DNA of 39,513 nt from a virus, in IMG/VR virus record IMGVR_UViG_3300043419_001109, positions 1 through 39,513 of that record, one strand, 5' to 3'. Positions 1 to 6,442 of this stretch are shown piece by piece (positions within the stretch are counted from its first letter, which is position 1; every line of letters begins with the position of its first letter). The notes under the pieces were generated by a model. The model was not told the origin of the DNA. It saw only the letters and a program-made list of their open reading frames with translations, and did not search any database. The position numbers and the translations under genes are program-made.

Positions 1-231
1 GCACTTGCGGAGCGTCAAAATGCCGAGTCTAGCGATGTACAATGGAACGGCTACGGCCAGAATGGTTACACGGCTCGCGTGAATGACGCGGTCATTACGG
101 TGAGGAACCTTGGCAAACCTTATGGCTCTTATCGCGATGAATATTCGTGGCACATCAGCCTATGGGGTGATGCCCCAACCGAGGCCGAGGCTAAGGAAGC
201 CGCCGTCAAGGCAGCAAGGAGTCTAAAATGA
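1..231 (+). CDS. Hypothetical protein, 5'-truncated by window edge
   Basis: The frame is open from the first base and ends at a TGA that overlaps the ATG of the next gene (ATGA). About 76 residues are visible, including SWHISLWGDAPTEAEAKEAA and a basic end ARSLK. I do not recognise the family. The tight overlap with the following small genes suggests one co-transcribed run of short phage genes. Confidence 0.6.
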   Translation, partial: ALAERQNAESSDVQWNGYGQNGYTARVNDAVITVRNLGKPYGSYRDEYSWHISLWGDAPTEAEAKEAAVKAARSLK

Positions 232-425
232 TGTATGATAATAAATATGTTGTTATTTATATGAGCGGCAATGACCTATATGGCGAGCAGTTTGAGGACT
301 ATGACGCGGCACTAAAATATGTAGAGGAAGATATTGCAGACGAGAAAGCATATATCGTCCGCTTTGAGGGTTTCTGTGCCGAGGCATATCCGCCTGTAAC
401 GATAACCTTGGAGCCACATACATGA
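228..425 (+). CDS. Hypothetical small acidic protein (65 aa)
   Basis: Starts at the first ATG of an ATGATG pair, overlapping the upstream stop. It is an acidic protein with alternating hydrophobic strands (KYVVIYMSGNDLYG) followed by a helix-like FEDYDAALKYVEED stretch. No signal peptide, cysteine cluster or catalytic motif is evident. Its end overlaps the next start by four bases (ATGA). Family and function not recognised. Confidence 0.6.
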   Translation: MMYDNKYVVIYMSGNDLYGEQFEDYDAALKYVEEDIADEKAYIVRFEGFCAEAYPPVTITLEPHT

Positions 426-619
426 AAAAACAAACTTTACCACGTTTCCGTATAGAAGACTGGCCTTTTGCATTGGACCCAAAAGAGCGATATAGTGTTG
501 TATTTGAGGTTGCGTATGACGACGCTGGCGAATATGATAGCATGCGCTTTGGGTTTTGTGCTTCCGAGCAAGAAGCAGTAGAACTTGTAAATAAAGTTAT
601 TGCAGGTTGGAAGGGGTAA
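422..619 (+). CDS. Hypothetical small protein (65 aa)
   Basis: Overlaps the upstream gene by ATGA, so it is probably translated by coupling. A basic N-terminus (MKKQTLPRFRIEDW) is followed by a beta-rich middle (YSVVFEVAYDD) and a helix (SEQEAVELVNKVIAGW), an alpha/beta pattern typical of small phage accessory proteins. It ends in GGAAGGGGTAATAA, which supplies a ribosome site for the next gene. No family recognised. Confidence 0.6.
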   Translation: MKKQTLPRFRIEDWPFALDPKERYSVVFEVAYDDAGEYDSMRFGFCASEQEAVELVNKVIAGWKG

Positions 620-622
620 TAA

Positions 623-955
623 ATGGATAAAAACATTATTGTATTCCTTGATCCCGATGGTGATATTGTAGACCAAGTATCCCAAAATAATAGTAGCGAC
701 TCCATCTTTGCCGTTGCCCGTGAACTAACCAAGTCTCGTGGCGAACAGATAACGCCATACTACGCCAAACTAGAAGTCGGTGAAAAATATACAGATAAGA
801 TCCACAAAGATAGCGGTTTTGGACGACCAGCGGTATCCGTAAAAGTTCCTCTTGACGAGTGCCACAAACATGGGCTATGCTCCGATCCATCGTTCAGAGA
901 AACTGAGTTTTGTGTTCTTTCGCGATGCCGTATTTGTCCAAGGAGAGATAAGTGA
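623..955 (+). CDS. Hypothetical protein with C-terminal Cys/His cluster (110 aa)
   Basis: The N-terminus IIVFLDPDGDIV is strand-like. The last third holds C-x2-H-x2-HGLC and later C-x5-C-x2-C spacing (CVLSRCRICPRRDK), which could bind a metal. A ribosome site (GAAGGGG) lies in the end of the preceding gene. The stop overlaps the GTG start of the next gene (GTGA). Function unknown; zinc binding is an inference from cysteine spacing only. Confidence 0.6.
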   Translation: MDKNIIVFLDPDGDIVDQVSQNNSSDSIFAVARELTKSRGEQITPYYAKLEVGEKYTDKIHKDSGFGRPAVSVKVPLDECHKHGLCSDPSFRETEFCVLSRCRICPRRDK

Positions 956-1131
956 AAACTTTACTTCTGCTTGCAATCCTGCTAACCTGTGCTTGTGGTG
1001 ACGGTATGCCAGATCCCGAAGGCGACGAGTATGTAAAATGCTCTAACTTCTGCGGTGAGGATGGCGTAAGGGAGTTTAAGAAGAGTGATAGCGGATATAA
1101 CTGCTATTGTTATAACATGAGGAGGTCATAA
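952..1131 (+). CDS. Small putative secreted or lipoprotein, GTG start (59 aa)
   Basis: Begins with GTG overlapping the upstream TGA, preceded by AAGGAGAG. The N-terminus MKTLLLLAILLTCACG is a short basic start plus a hydrophobic core ending at cysteines, as in a lipoprotein signal, although the residue before the first Cys is Thr rather than the usual Gly/Ala/Ser. The remainder has four further cysteines (CSNFCG, CYC) that could form disulfides outside the cytoplasm. Small phage lipoproteins can be o-spanins or superinfection-exclusion proteins, but nothing here decides that. The AGGAGGT near its end is the ribosome site of the next gene. Confidence 0.55.
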   Translation: MKTLLLLAILLTCACGDGMPDPEGDEYVKCSNFCGEDGVREFKKSDSGYNCYCYNMRRS

Positions 1132-1133
1132 AT

Positions 1134-1343
1134 ATGACTAACGACGAGCTAAAAGACATTGAAGAAGGATTGAAGCGTTGGCATTCGGTATCAACCGATA
1201 CTGCCCGTAAGCTGCTTGATGAGATTTATAGATTGAAGCACCATATTGGTATGGAAAGTCTTGCAACCAATATTCTTTATAGAGAGCGGGAAGACGCCTA
1301 TAGGGAAATTGAAAGGCTAACAGGTGAGAAAATTGACGCGTGA
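1134..1343 (+). CDS. Hypothetical coiled-coil-like protein (69 aa)
   Basis: Preceded by a strong AGGAGGT. It is almost entirely charged helix: heptad-like leucine/isoleucine spacing in ELKDIEEGLKRW and again in AYREIERLTGEKI. No motif recognised. Its last 20 bases overlap the next reading frame. Confidence 0.6.
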   Translation: MTNDELKDIEEGLKRWHSVSTDTARKLLDEIYRLKHHIGMESLATNILYREREDAYREIERLTGEKIDA

Positions 1344-1632
1344 AGAAGAAGAACAGTTCCTTTTTGATAAAATTGTAGCGCTAAAGCGCCTTTATGAAGA
1401 AGTTGACAACCTAGTGAAGAGCGGGTATGATGGTCCCTTCATTGGCGAGGAAATTCGTCCTCTAATGGAAGCCTACTTCAAGGCAAAATGGGGTAATAAA
1501 AATGCAGACATTCCCAACGATCTACAAGCAGACGAAGGGCGGCAAGACGCAGGAGTGGACGGTGGAGGTTCAGGGCAACAGCTACAGGACGATCAGCGGG
1601 CAATTTCCGGACGGGAAGAAAGTAACCAGTGA
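1324..1632 (+). CDS. Hypothetical protein overlapping the ligase start; end uncertain
   Basis: The first ~57 codons look coding: an acidic helical protein (TREEEEQFLFDKIVALK, then GPFIGEEIRPLMEAYFKAK). The GTG chosen overlaps the upstream gene. An in-frame TTG at 1333, preceded at good distance by AGGTGAG, is an equally good start. After FKAKWG the frame runs about 130 bases into the ligase gene and becomes Gly/Gln/Asp-rich, as expected of a shadow frame. A one-base shift at the AAAA run near 1486 would end the protein at once at GGGTAA just before the ligase start, so the true end may be near 1496. Confidence 0.4.
   Translation: MRKLTREEEEQFLFDKIVALKRLYEEVDNLVKSGYDGPFIGEEIRPLMEAYFKAKWGNKNADIPNDLQADEGRQDAGVDGGGSGQQLQDDQRAISGREESNQ
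1403..1431 (+). promoter_or_regulatory. Candidate sigma70 promoter inside the preceding gene, upstream of DNA ligase
   Basis: TTGACA, a 17-base spacer, then TATGAT, which is a near-consensus sigma70 match. It lies in coding sequence about 70 bases before the ligase ATG. Downstream GGTCCCTTCA resembles the CTTCA after the promoters at 31884 and 32845. Being intragenic, it could be chance. Confidence 0.45.
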
Positions 1633-2620
1633 GTACACGATCTGCCAACCGAAGAACGTAGGCAAGGCTAATGCTACAACTGCGGAGGAGCAAGCAATCC
1701 TTGAAGCCACGGCTCTTCGTAAGAAGAAGCTGGAGCATGGCTATTTTGAGGATATTAGCAATATCAGCCAAAAGCAGTATTTTGAGCCTATGCTTGCAAA
1801 GGACTACCTTGATTACAAGGACGAGATCAAGTTTCCTGTTTACAGCCAGCCCAAGTTGGACGGCGTCCGTTGTATTGTAAATAAAGATGGCATGTGGACC
1901 CGCAACGGCAAGGAAATCATTAGCGCGCCGCATATTCGCAAAAGCCTCCAGCATGTTTTTGATATGGAGCCAGAACTTATCCTTGATGGCGAACTCTATA
2001 ATCACAACCTCAAGCATGATTTCAATACTATCGTCTCTCTTATCAAGAAGACAAAGCCTACCGACGAGGATCTGAAAGAAAGTGCAGAGAAAATCCAATA
2101 TCATATTTATGATATTCCCTCTGCACAGAACTATTTTCCAACATTCGGTAGCCGTCTAAAGTCACTTGCAAGTTATTGGTTTAATAATCTTATGCCTGAA
2201 TGTTGCGTGCTTGTTCGTACCGATGTTGCCGTCAATGATATGGCCATTGAGCGTCTTTATGGCGAATATGTTGATGACGGTTACGAAGGTCAAATGATCC
2301 GTTTGAATAAACCCTACGAAAACAAGCGCAGCAAGTTTCTCCTAAAGCACAAGACCTTCCAAGACGAGGAGTTTACGATTCTTGATATTGTTGAGGGCGA
2401 GGGCAACCGTACCGGCGCGGCTGGATATATGACCTTCCAGCGCGAAGGTAAGCCATTCAAGAGCAACATCAAGGGTACATGGGAGTATCTTGTTGACATT
2501 CTCCAGAATCGTGATAGTCTGATCGGCAAGAAGGCAACGATTAAGTATTTTAATCTTACACCAGACGGTATCCCGAGGTTCCCATATGTCATCAACATCA
2601 ACCGCGCTCAATACGAATGA
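1502..2620 (+). CDS. ATP-dependent DNA ligase
   Basis: Seals nicks in duplex DNA through an enzyme-AMP intermediate. The nucleotidyltransferase motifs are visible in order. Motif I is KLDGVR with the adenylated Lys at about residue 118. Motif III is near LDGELYN (161-167), motif IV is DDGYEGQMIR (258-267) and motif V is KFLLKHK (278-284). An OB-fold-like tail follows (TILDIVEGEGNRTG and onward). The first ~80 residues (PTIYKQTKGGKTQEW and KNVGKANATTAEEQA) form an N-terminal extension of the kind seen in some phage ligases. At 372 aa the length fits small viral ligases. It probably joins Okazaki fragments made by the DnaE polymerase at 6442. The 3' end overlaps the next gene by 35 bases. Confidence 0.93.
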   Translation: MQTFPTIYKQTKGGKTQEWTVEVQGNSYRTISGQFPDGKKVTSEYTICQPKNVGKANATTAEEQAILEATALRKKKLEHGYFEDISNISQKQYFEPMLAKDYLDYKDEIKFPVYSQPKLDGVRCIVNKDGMWTRNGKEIISAPHIRKSLQHVFDMEPELILDGELYNHNLKHDFNTIVSLIKKTKPTDEDLKESAEKIQYHIYDIPSAQNYFPTFGSRLKSLASYWFNNLMPECCVLVRTDVAVNDMAIERLYGEYVDDGYEGQMIRLNKPYENKRSKFLLKHKTFQDEEFTILDIVEGEGNRTGAAGYMTFQREGKPFKSNIKGTWEYLVDILQNRDSLIGKKATIKYFNLTPDGIPRFPYVININRAQYE

Positions 2621-2855
2621 TATTAAGGTTGGCAATCTGATTCAGTACTTCAATGATTATACGCAAAAGTGGCATGACATGGTTATTGTTTCTATGCATG
2701 CGCCTCGCTGCAAGCAATTGTACGCAGGCCAAGATATGCGTAGGTGGATTGTAGTAGTGACATACATTGAAGACCCACAAAATACAAAAATGTACTTTCA
2801 CAGAAAAGATATGCTAAAAAGCGAAAAGCATCTTTTTAGAAAGCGTGAGGTCTAA
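2586..2855 (+). CDS. Small protein, distant member of the VGDLL family (89 aa)
   Basis: Starts inside the ligase gene; this is the only ATG available before the conserved part. Residues 13-20 (IKVGNLIQ) match the N-terminal EVGDLL motif of the paralogue array at 30549-37960. A strand WHDMVIVSM follows where the array proteins have YLVL. The C-terminus is basic (LFRKREV) rather than KVA. I regard it as an isolated, diverged copy of that family; function unknown. Confidence 0.55.
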   Translation: MSSTSTALNTNDIKVGNLIQYFNDYTQKWHDMVIVSMHAPRCKQLYAGQDMRRWIVVVTYIEDPQNTKMYFHRKDMLKSEKHLFRKREV

Positions 2856-2856
2856 C

Positions 2857-3087
2857 GTGACAATGATAGAATTTAATGACGAAGTACAGGTAAGGATGAA
2901 TAAACATGGTGATTGCCGCAGGGGACAGGCAATGTTCCTTGTTGCATGGGATCATCTAGGAGAAAAGATTAACCATATCCTTGGGTCAGATCGCGACCCG
3001 TTCTATAACGACGAACGAATCCCAGAATTCCTTGTTTACCTAGTTGATAATAACTTTTTTAGCGATATGCAGAAACAGGAGGCGTAA
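2857..3087 (+). CDS. Hypothetical protein, probable GTG start
   Basis: GTG is chosen because GAGGT lies five bases upstream. An in-frame ATG six bases later (2863) and an upstream GTG at 2845 are alternatives. The product is about 76 aa with an acidic C-terminal helix (EFLVYLVDNNFFSDMQKQEA). No recognisable domain. Its end carries the GGAGG used by the RNA ligase gene two bases on. Confidence 0.5.
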   Translation: MTMIEFNDEVQVRMNKHGDCRRGQAMFLVAWDHLGEKINHILGSDRDPFYNDERIPEFLVYLVDNNFFSDMQKQEA

Positions 3088-3088
3088 A

Positions 3089-3976
3089 ATGGGCTATATG
3101 CACATTGATAATCTTTATAAAAACAATCAGATCATGCAGTTTAAAAACTGCTATGCACTTGAAAAGGTACATGGCACCAGCGCACATATTCAGTGGTCAA
3201 ATGGTCATGTAAGCTTTTACAGCGGCGGCGAGAAACATGATAATTTTGTTGCCCTGTTTGATAGCGATAAGCTTACAGAATTTTTTAAAAGTAAATATGG
3301 CGATGAAGACCTTGTCCGTATCCACGGTGAAGCGTATGGCGGTAAGCAGCAGGCCATGAGTAAGACTTATGGCCCAAAGCTCCATTTTATTGTTTTTGAT
3401 GTTAACGTTAATGGATTTTGGCTTGATGTGCCAAAGGCAGAAGATTATGCCCTAGCACTGGGGCTGGAGTTTGTTCCATATGAACTAGTGGGAACCGACC
3501 CAGACTCCCTAAATCGTGAGCGTGATCGGGATTCAATTGTTGCTATCCGCCGTGGAATGGGCGAAGGCCATATCCGTGAAGGTGTTGTATTACGTCCTCC
3601 ATTTGAGGTACGCCTAAACGGCGGGGGCCGTTGCATGAGCAAGCATAAGCGGGACGAATTCCGTGAGCATAAAAGCCCACGGGATATTACTATAGACCCA
3701 GAAAAACAGGCCATGCTAGATAAAGCCGAGGAAATTGCGGACGAATGGTGCGTACCTATGCGCCTTGAACATGTTATTGATAAAATGACTATTGACGGTA
3801 TTGAGCCGGAAATGAAGGATATTCCCAAAGTTATTGATGCAATGATTGAAGATATCTTTAGGGAAGCCAAGGGTGAAATCGTAGAAGGCCGTGAAGTTCG
3901 TAAGGCTATTGGTACACGGGCCGTAAAGCTTTTTAAGGCTAGACTGACAAAAAAGGCTGGTCTATCCTCAGAATAG
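3089..3976 (+). CDS. RNA ligase, T4 Rnl2-like
   Basis: Covalent nucleotidyltransferase that reseals RNA 3'-OH/5'-phosphate ends. Motif I is EKVHGTSAHI with the nucleophilic Lys at residue 26. Later blocks are RIHGEAYGGKQQ (motif III region), FDVNVNG (IIIa), EGVVLRP (motif IV) and SKHKRDEF (motif V region). The 295 aa length and the helical C-terminal third fit Rnl2-type enzymes. The ATG at 3089 is used because GGAGG lies just upstream and motif I then sits at the usual distance from the N-terminus. Phage RNA ligases often repair tRNAs or mRNAs cut by host defence nucleases; no polynucleotide kinase partner is seen here. Confidence 0.88.
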   Translation: MGYMHIDNLYKNNQIMQFKNCYALEKVHGTSAHIQWSNGHVSFYSGGEKHDNFVALFDSDKLTEFFKSKYGDEDLVRIHGEAYGGKQQAMSKTYGPKLHFIVFDVNVNGFWLDVPKAEDYALALGLEFVPYELVGTDPDSLNRERDRDSIVAIRRGMGEGHIREGVVLRPPFEVRLNGGGRCMSKHKRDEFREHKSPRDITIDPEKQAMLDKAEEIADEWCVPMRLEHVIDKMTIDGIEPEMKDIPKVIDAMIEDIFREAKGEIVEGREVRKAIGTRAVKLFKARLTKKAGLSSE

Positions 3977-3985
3977 AGACTACTT

Positions 3986-4777
3986 ATGGGTATGAAACTA
4001 GTATTAAAAGATCGTAAGACGATAAAAGAAAATACAGCCACAGATGCAAGACTGGAGTGGAAAGTAAAAACAGATCCAGAAAACTTCTTAGCTTTGGCTA
4101 AAGAAGATAAAACTGGAAATGTGCAAGCAAGAGCTGCGGCTTATGGAAAGTTTGATCCAGAAAAAGCAAGCGGTATGTATCTAGCTATTGATCCAACAAC
4201 TGGCCAAGTGACTGAACACGGAGGCCGTGGTAGATCGCAGACGGCATTAAACTCTGGCGTAACCGAAGTAGAGATCTCAATAAAGGTAGATACCAGTAAA
4301 GGCGATGGTGAATTTACCTGGGATAAGCTACCAAAATATTTCCTACCAGAAGACGGTAGACAGGGATATGTAGCCAAATCTGAATTTAAATTAATTGAAG
4401 TCAGCAAAGAAGCTAATTTTGAAGACATCCTAAGATTAGGTGGGAAGCCAAAGACATTTGAAAGAGTGGTTATTCAAAATAAAAACGGTCCATATGTAAG
4501 AGAAGATCCAAGTAGAAACGTTCCTGTATTTGTTTCTGTAAAATATTCAGAACAATTTACATCAGCTTTACGTAAAAGTGCAGGAATGAAGGATATTCCT
4601 GGTAATTTACCGGTTGATGTCGCGACAGCAATTACGCAATATATAGAGCTAGTGAATAAGCAATATTCATTCTCGGACGAGCAAGGTGAAATGAAAATCA
4701 TGAGAGCGTTTCCAAACGGATCATCTCTTAAACTAGATAGACAATCTGAGAGTAATGTTACAATCACTCCAAGATAA
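3986..4777 (+). CDS. Unknown protein with MKLVLKD-type leader (263 aa)
   Basis: The N-terminus GMKLVLKDRKTIKEN resembles the starts of the proteins at 20610 (MKLVLKE) and 20980 (MKLVIKE). The body is mixed: charged helices, then strands such as EVEISIKVDT and FERVVIQNKNGPYV. No catalytic motif recognised. A terminator follows directly, so it closes a transcription unit. Codon use is more AT-rich than in the ligases. By analogy with the leader-bearing proteins of the 12670-25431 block it may be virion-associated, which is inference. Confidence 0.6.
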   Translation: MGMKLVLKDRKTIKENTATDARLEWKVKTDPENFLALAKEDKTGNVQARAAAYGKFDPEKASGMYLAIDPTTGQVTEHGGRGRSQTALNSGVTEVEISIKVDTSKGDGEFTWDKLPKYFLPEDGRQGYVAKSEFKLIEVSKEANFEDILRLGGKPKTFERVVIQNKNGPYVREDPSRNVPVFVSVKYSEQFTSALRKSAGMKDIPGNLPVDVATAITQYIELVNKQYSFSDEQGEMKIMRAFPNGSSLKLDRQSESNVTITPR

Positions 4778-4798
4778 GATTCTTCTTTACAAACACCG

Positions 4799-4836
4799 AA
4801 CGGGATGGTACATTGCGTACTGTCCCGTTTTCTTTT
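4799..4836 (+). terminator. Rho-independent terminator
   Basis: Stem AACGGGA / TCCCGTT with a second short GTAC/GTAC pairing in the loop, followed by TTTTCTTTT. It closes the unit ending with the gene at 3986. Confidence 0.8.
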
Positions 4837-4846
4837 GGAGGTATAC

Positions 4847-5077
4847 ATGGACGACCGCAATTGGCAGGAAAAATACAAGAAGCTTAAGGTTAACTTTGAT
4901 AGGCTTGACAGATTCAACGATGTCCTGTATAGGTATTGGTATACGCTCAACAAAGAAGGCGGTTGCACCGTAGAGGATATGACCAAAGCCAATCAAGGCG
5001 TTAAAGATTATATGAAGGAGTTAGAAGATGCTGCCGAAAGACGACGAGATTCCGAAGCACCGAAGCAAGAAGGATAA
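4847..5077 (+). CDS. Hypothetical helical protein (76 aa)
   Basis: The ATG is chosen because TTTTGGAGGT sits just upstream, immediately after the terminator. The protein is charged and helical (WQEKYKKLKVNFDRLDRF, later YMKELEDAAERRRD) with aromatic RYWYTL in the middle. No domain recognised. Its end overlaps the next gene by 50 bases. Confidence 0.6.
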   Translation: MDDRNWQEKYKKLKVNFDRLDRFNDVLYRYWYTLNKEGGCTVEDMTKANQGVKDYMKELEDAAERRRDSEAPKQEG

Positions 5078-5333
5078 GCGTCGGTGGTGTGGTGGAAAGC
5101 CTGGACGCGAACACGACCCGATGTGGGAACATAGTAAAAAAACAGGTGGAAATCCCGACTCTGCATGGCGAGACTATACTTGTCAAGTTTGTCATAAAGT
5201 ATTGGATACTTGGTGGACTTATTCCTGGGCAAACATAGGAGCCTATGATGGCAAATATGAAAGGCCAGAAATCGGCTCGCGTGAGCCATTAAAGAAAAGA
5301 GAAAAAGATGGCGGACCTAAAGTGGACGAGTGA
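5028..5333 (+). CDS. Hypothetical protein with CxxC (101 aa)
   Basis: The start is supported by AAGGAGTTAGAAG upstream, although it lies within the preceding gene. The N-terminus is very basic (PKHRSKKDKRRWCGGKPGR). The middle YTCQVCHKVLDTWW with a C-x2-C could form half of a zinc site with other Cys/His residues (RWCGG, REHD). It may bind nucleic acid, judged only from charge and cysteines. Confidence 0.55.
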   Translation: MLPKDDEIPKHRSKKDKRRWCGGKPGREHDPMWEHSKKTGGNPDSAWRDYTCQVCHKVLDTWWTYSWANIGAYDGKYERPEIGSREPLKKREKDGGPKVDE

Positions 5334-5577
5334 AGCGGACAGTTATTACAAAGAGGTACATACCCTAAAGGTTGGTAATTTTGAGATTGTTATCCATCAG
5401 ATTGATGAAGATAACTTTGACTGGTTTGTAAACAATCTTGATGACAACGGCGATATCTTGTGGCATAGTCTTCTTGAAGGCGTAGGCAGCAGCCTACGTC
5501 AATGTAAAAAAGACTCACTTGAGTGCATGGAAAAGTTAGCTAAGGATTTTAAAGTATACGCAAAGGAAACGAAGTAA
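5308..5577 (+). CDS. Hypothetical small acidic protein (89 aa)
   Basis: Overlaps the upstream gene by 26 bases; AAAGAGAAAAAG supplies a weak ribosome site. Predicted strands (KVGNFEIVIHQI, NFDWFVNNL) precede a C-terminal helix (CKKDSLECMEKLAKDFKVY). Family not recognised. It is the last gene before the hairpin that precedes the homing endonuclease. Confidence 0.6.
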   Translation: MADLKWTSEADSYYKEVHTLKVGNFEIVIHQIDEDNFDWFVNNLDDNGDILWHSLLEGVGSSLRQCKKDSLECMEKLAKDFKVYAKETK

Positions 5578-5595
5578 ATATACACGACCACATTT

Positions 5596-5647
5596 CTCCC
5601 TTTATATACTACTTATTGTATGGTAATGTATATAAAGGGAGATTTTT
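5596..5647 (+). promoter_or_regulatory. Long hairpin: terminator that also sequesters the endonuclease ribosome site
   Basis: A perfect 14-base inverted repeat (CTCCCTTTATATAC / GTATATAAAGGGAG) with an 18-base loop is followed by ATTTTTATT. The right arm contains GGGAG, the only Shine-Dalgarno candidate for the ATG at 5651. The structure can act as a terminator and, in read-through mRNA, would hide the ribosome site. T4 homing endonuclease genes such as I-TevI are known to be restrained by similar hairpins. Confidence 0.75.
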
Positions 5648-5650
5648 ATT

Positions 5651-6442
5651 ATGCGTGAAGAAACAAAAGTAAGAAGAGAACAGGGTCGTCATAAGATTTG
5701 TCCAAACTGTCAAGTAGAGTTTTGTTCACTGGCTCCTACTGGATATAGGACTCCAAGAGAGGTTGCATGTACAAAAGAGTGCGCATATAAATATGGCGTA
5801 CAGATTCGATACGATAAAGGCTCTTATATTAGGACAAAAGAGGCCATAAAAAAAGATTTTGCAACGAAAGCCTCAAAGAATCCCGAGCATGGTAAAAAAT
5901 GGGCAAAGACTCTACAAGATAGAAAAGATCGCGGCCTCGGTAACTACGATAAAGAAAAATATAAACATTGGTCGCAGACTCCCAAGGGAAGACAAAAGAT
6001 AAGTGAAACTCATAAAGGTCGTGAAGTTTCTGCACACGCAAGGAAACTTATGAGTGAGAGAATGAAAAAACTCTTGCACGATAACCCAGAAAAAGTGTAT
6101 TCAAATGCCAATGGTGGCAAAAGAATAGATCTAAACAACCAATATTTTCGTAGTAACTGGGAGGCAAACTACGCAAGAATATTGAACGAACAAAATATAT
6201 CATGGCAATACGAGCCAGAAACTTTTGATTTATCTGACGGTACAACATACACACCAGATTTCAAGATAGGCGATAATAAATTCGTTGAGATAAAAGGTTG
6301 GTATGATAAGGACTCTCGGCAAAAAATATCTTTATTTTTGAAAGAATACCCGCAATACGAGCTTGACTTGATTGGCGAATCAGAGTACTATTCTCTTCGT
6401 TCGTTGTTCAAAGATAAAATAACAGAATGGGAAGGTAAATAA
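5651..6442 (+). CDS. Free-standing homing endonuclease, NUMOD3 plus PD-(D/E)xK-type nuclease
   Basis: Selfish DNA endonuclease that copies itself into cognate sites. An N-terminal zinc-like cluster (C17, C20, C40, C44) is followed by NUMOD3-like DNA-binding segments (KGRQKISETHKGR, about 111-124). The C-terminal nuclease has FRSNWEANYARIL, YTPDFKIG and FVEIKGW, fitting E171, D203 and E213-x-K215 of a PD-(D/E)xK core. Free-standing endonucleases usually target a neighbouring gene; the adjacent polymerase gene is the natural candidate. Its stop overlaps the polymerase ATG (TAATG), which suggests insertion between an older terminator and that gene. Expression is probably limited by the hairpin at 5596-5641. 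Confidence 0.85.
   Translation: MREETKVRREQGRHKICPNCQVEFCSLAPTGYRTPREVACTKECAYKYGVQIRYDKGSYIRTKEAIKKDFATKASKNPEHGKKWAKTLQDRKDRGLGNYDKEKYKHWSQTPKGRQKISETHKGREVSAHARKLMSERMKKLLHDNPEKVYSNANGGKRIDLNNQYFRSNWEANYARILNEQNISWQYEPETFDLSDGTTYTPDFKIGDNKFVEIKGWYDKDSRQKISLFLKEYPQYELDLIGESEYYSLRSLFKDKITEWEGK

Noticed and set aside
1478-2104. Minus-strand frame of 208 codons opposite the DNA ligase
   Set aside because: Covers conserved ligase motifs on the other strand and has no start signal.
3445-4041. Minus-strand frame of 198 codons opposite the RNA ligase
   Set aside because: Composition is a Ser/Arg-rich mirror of a well supported ligase gene; treated as a shadow.
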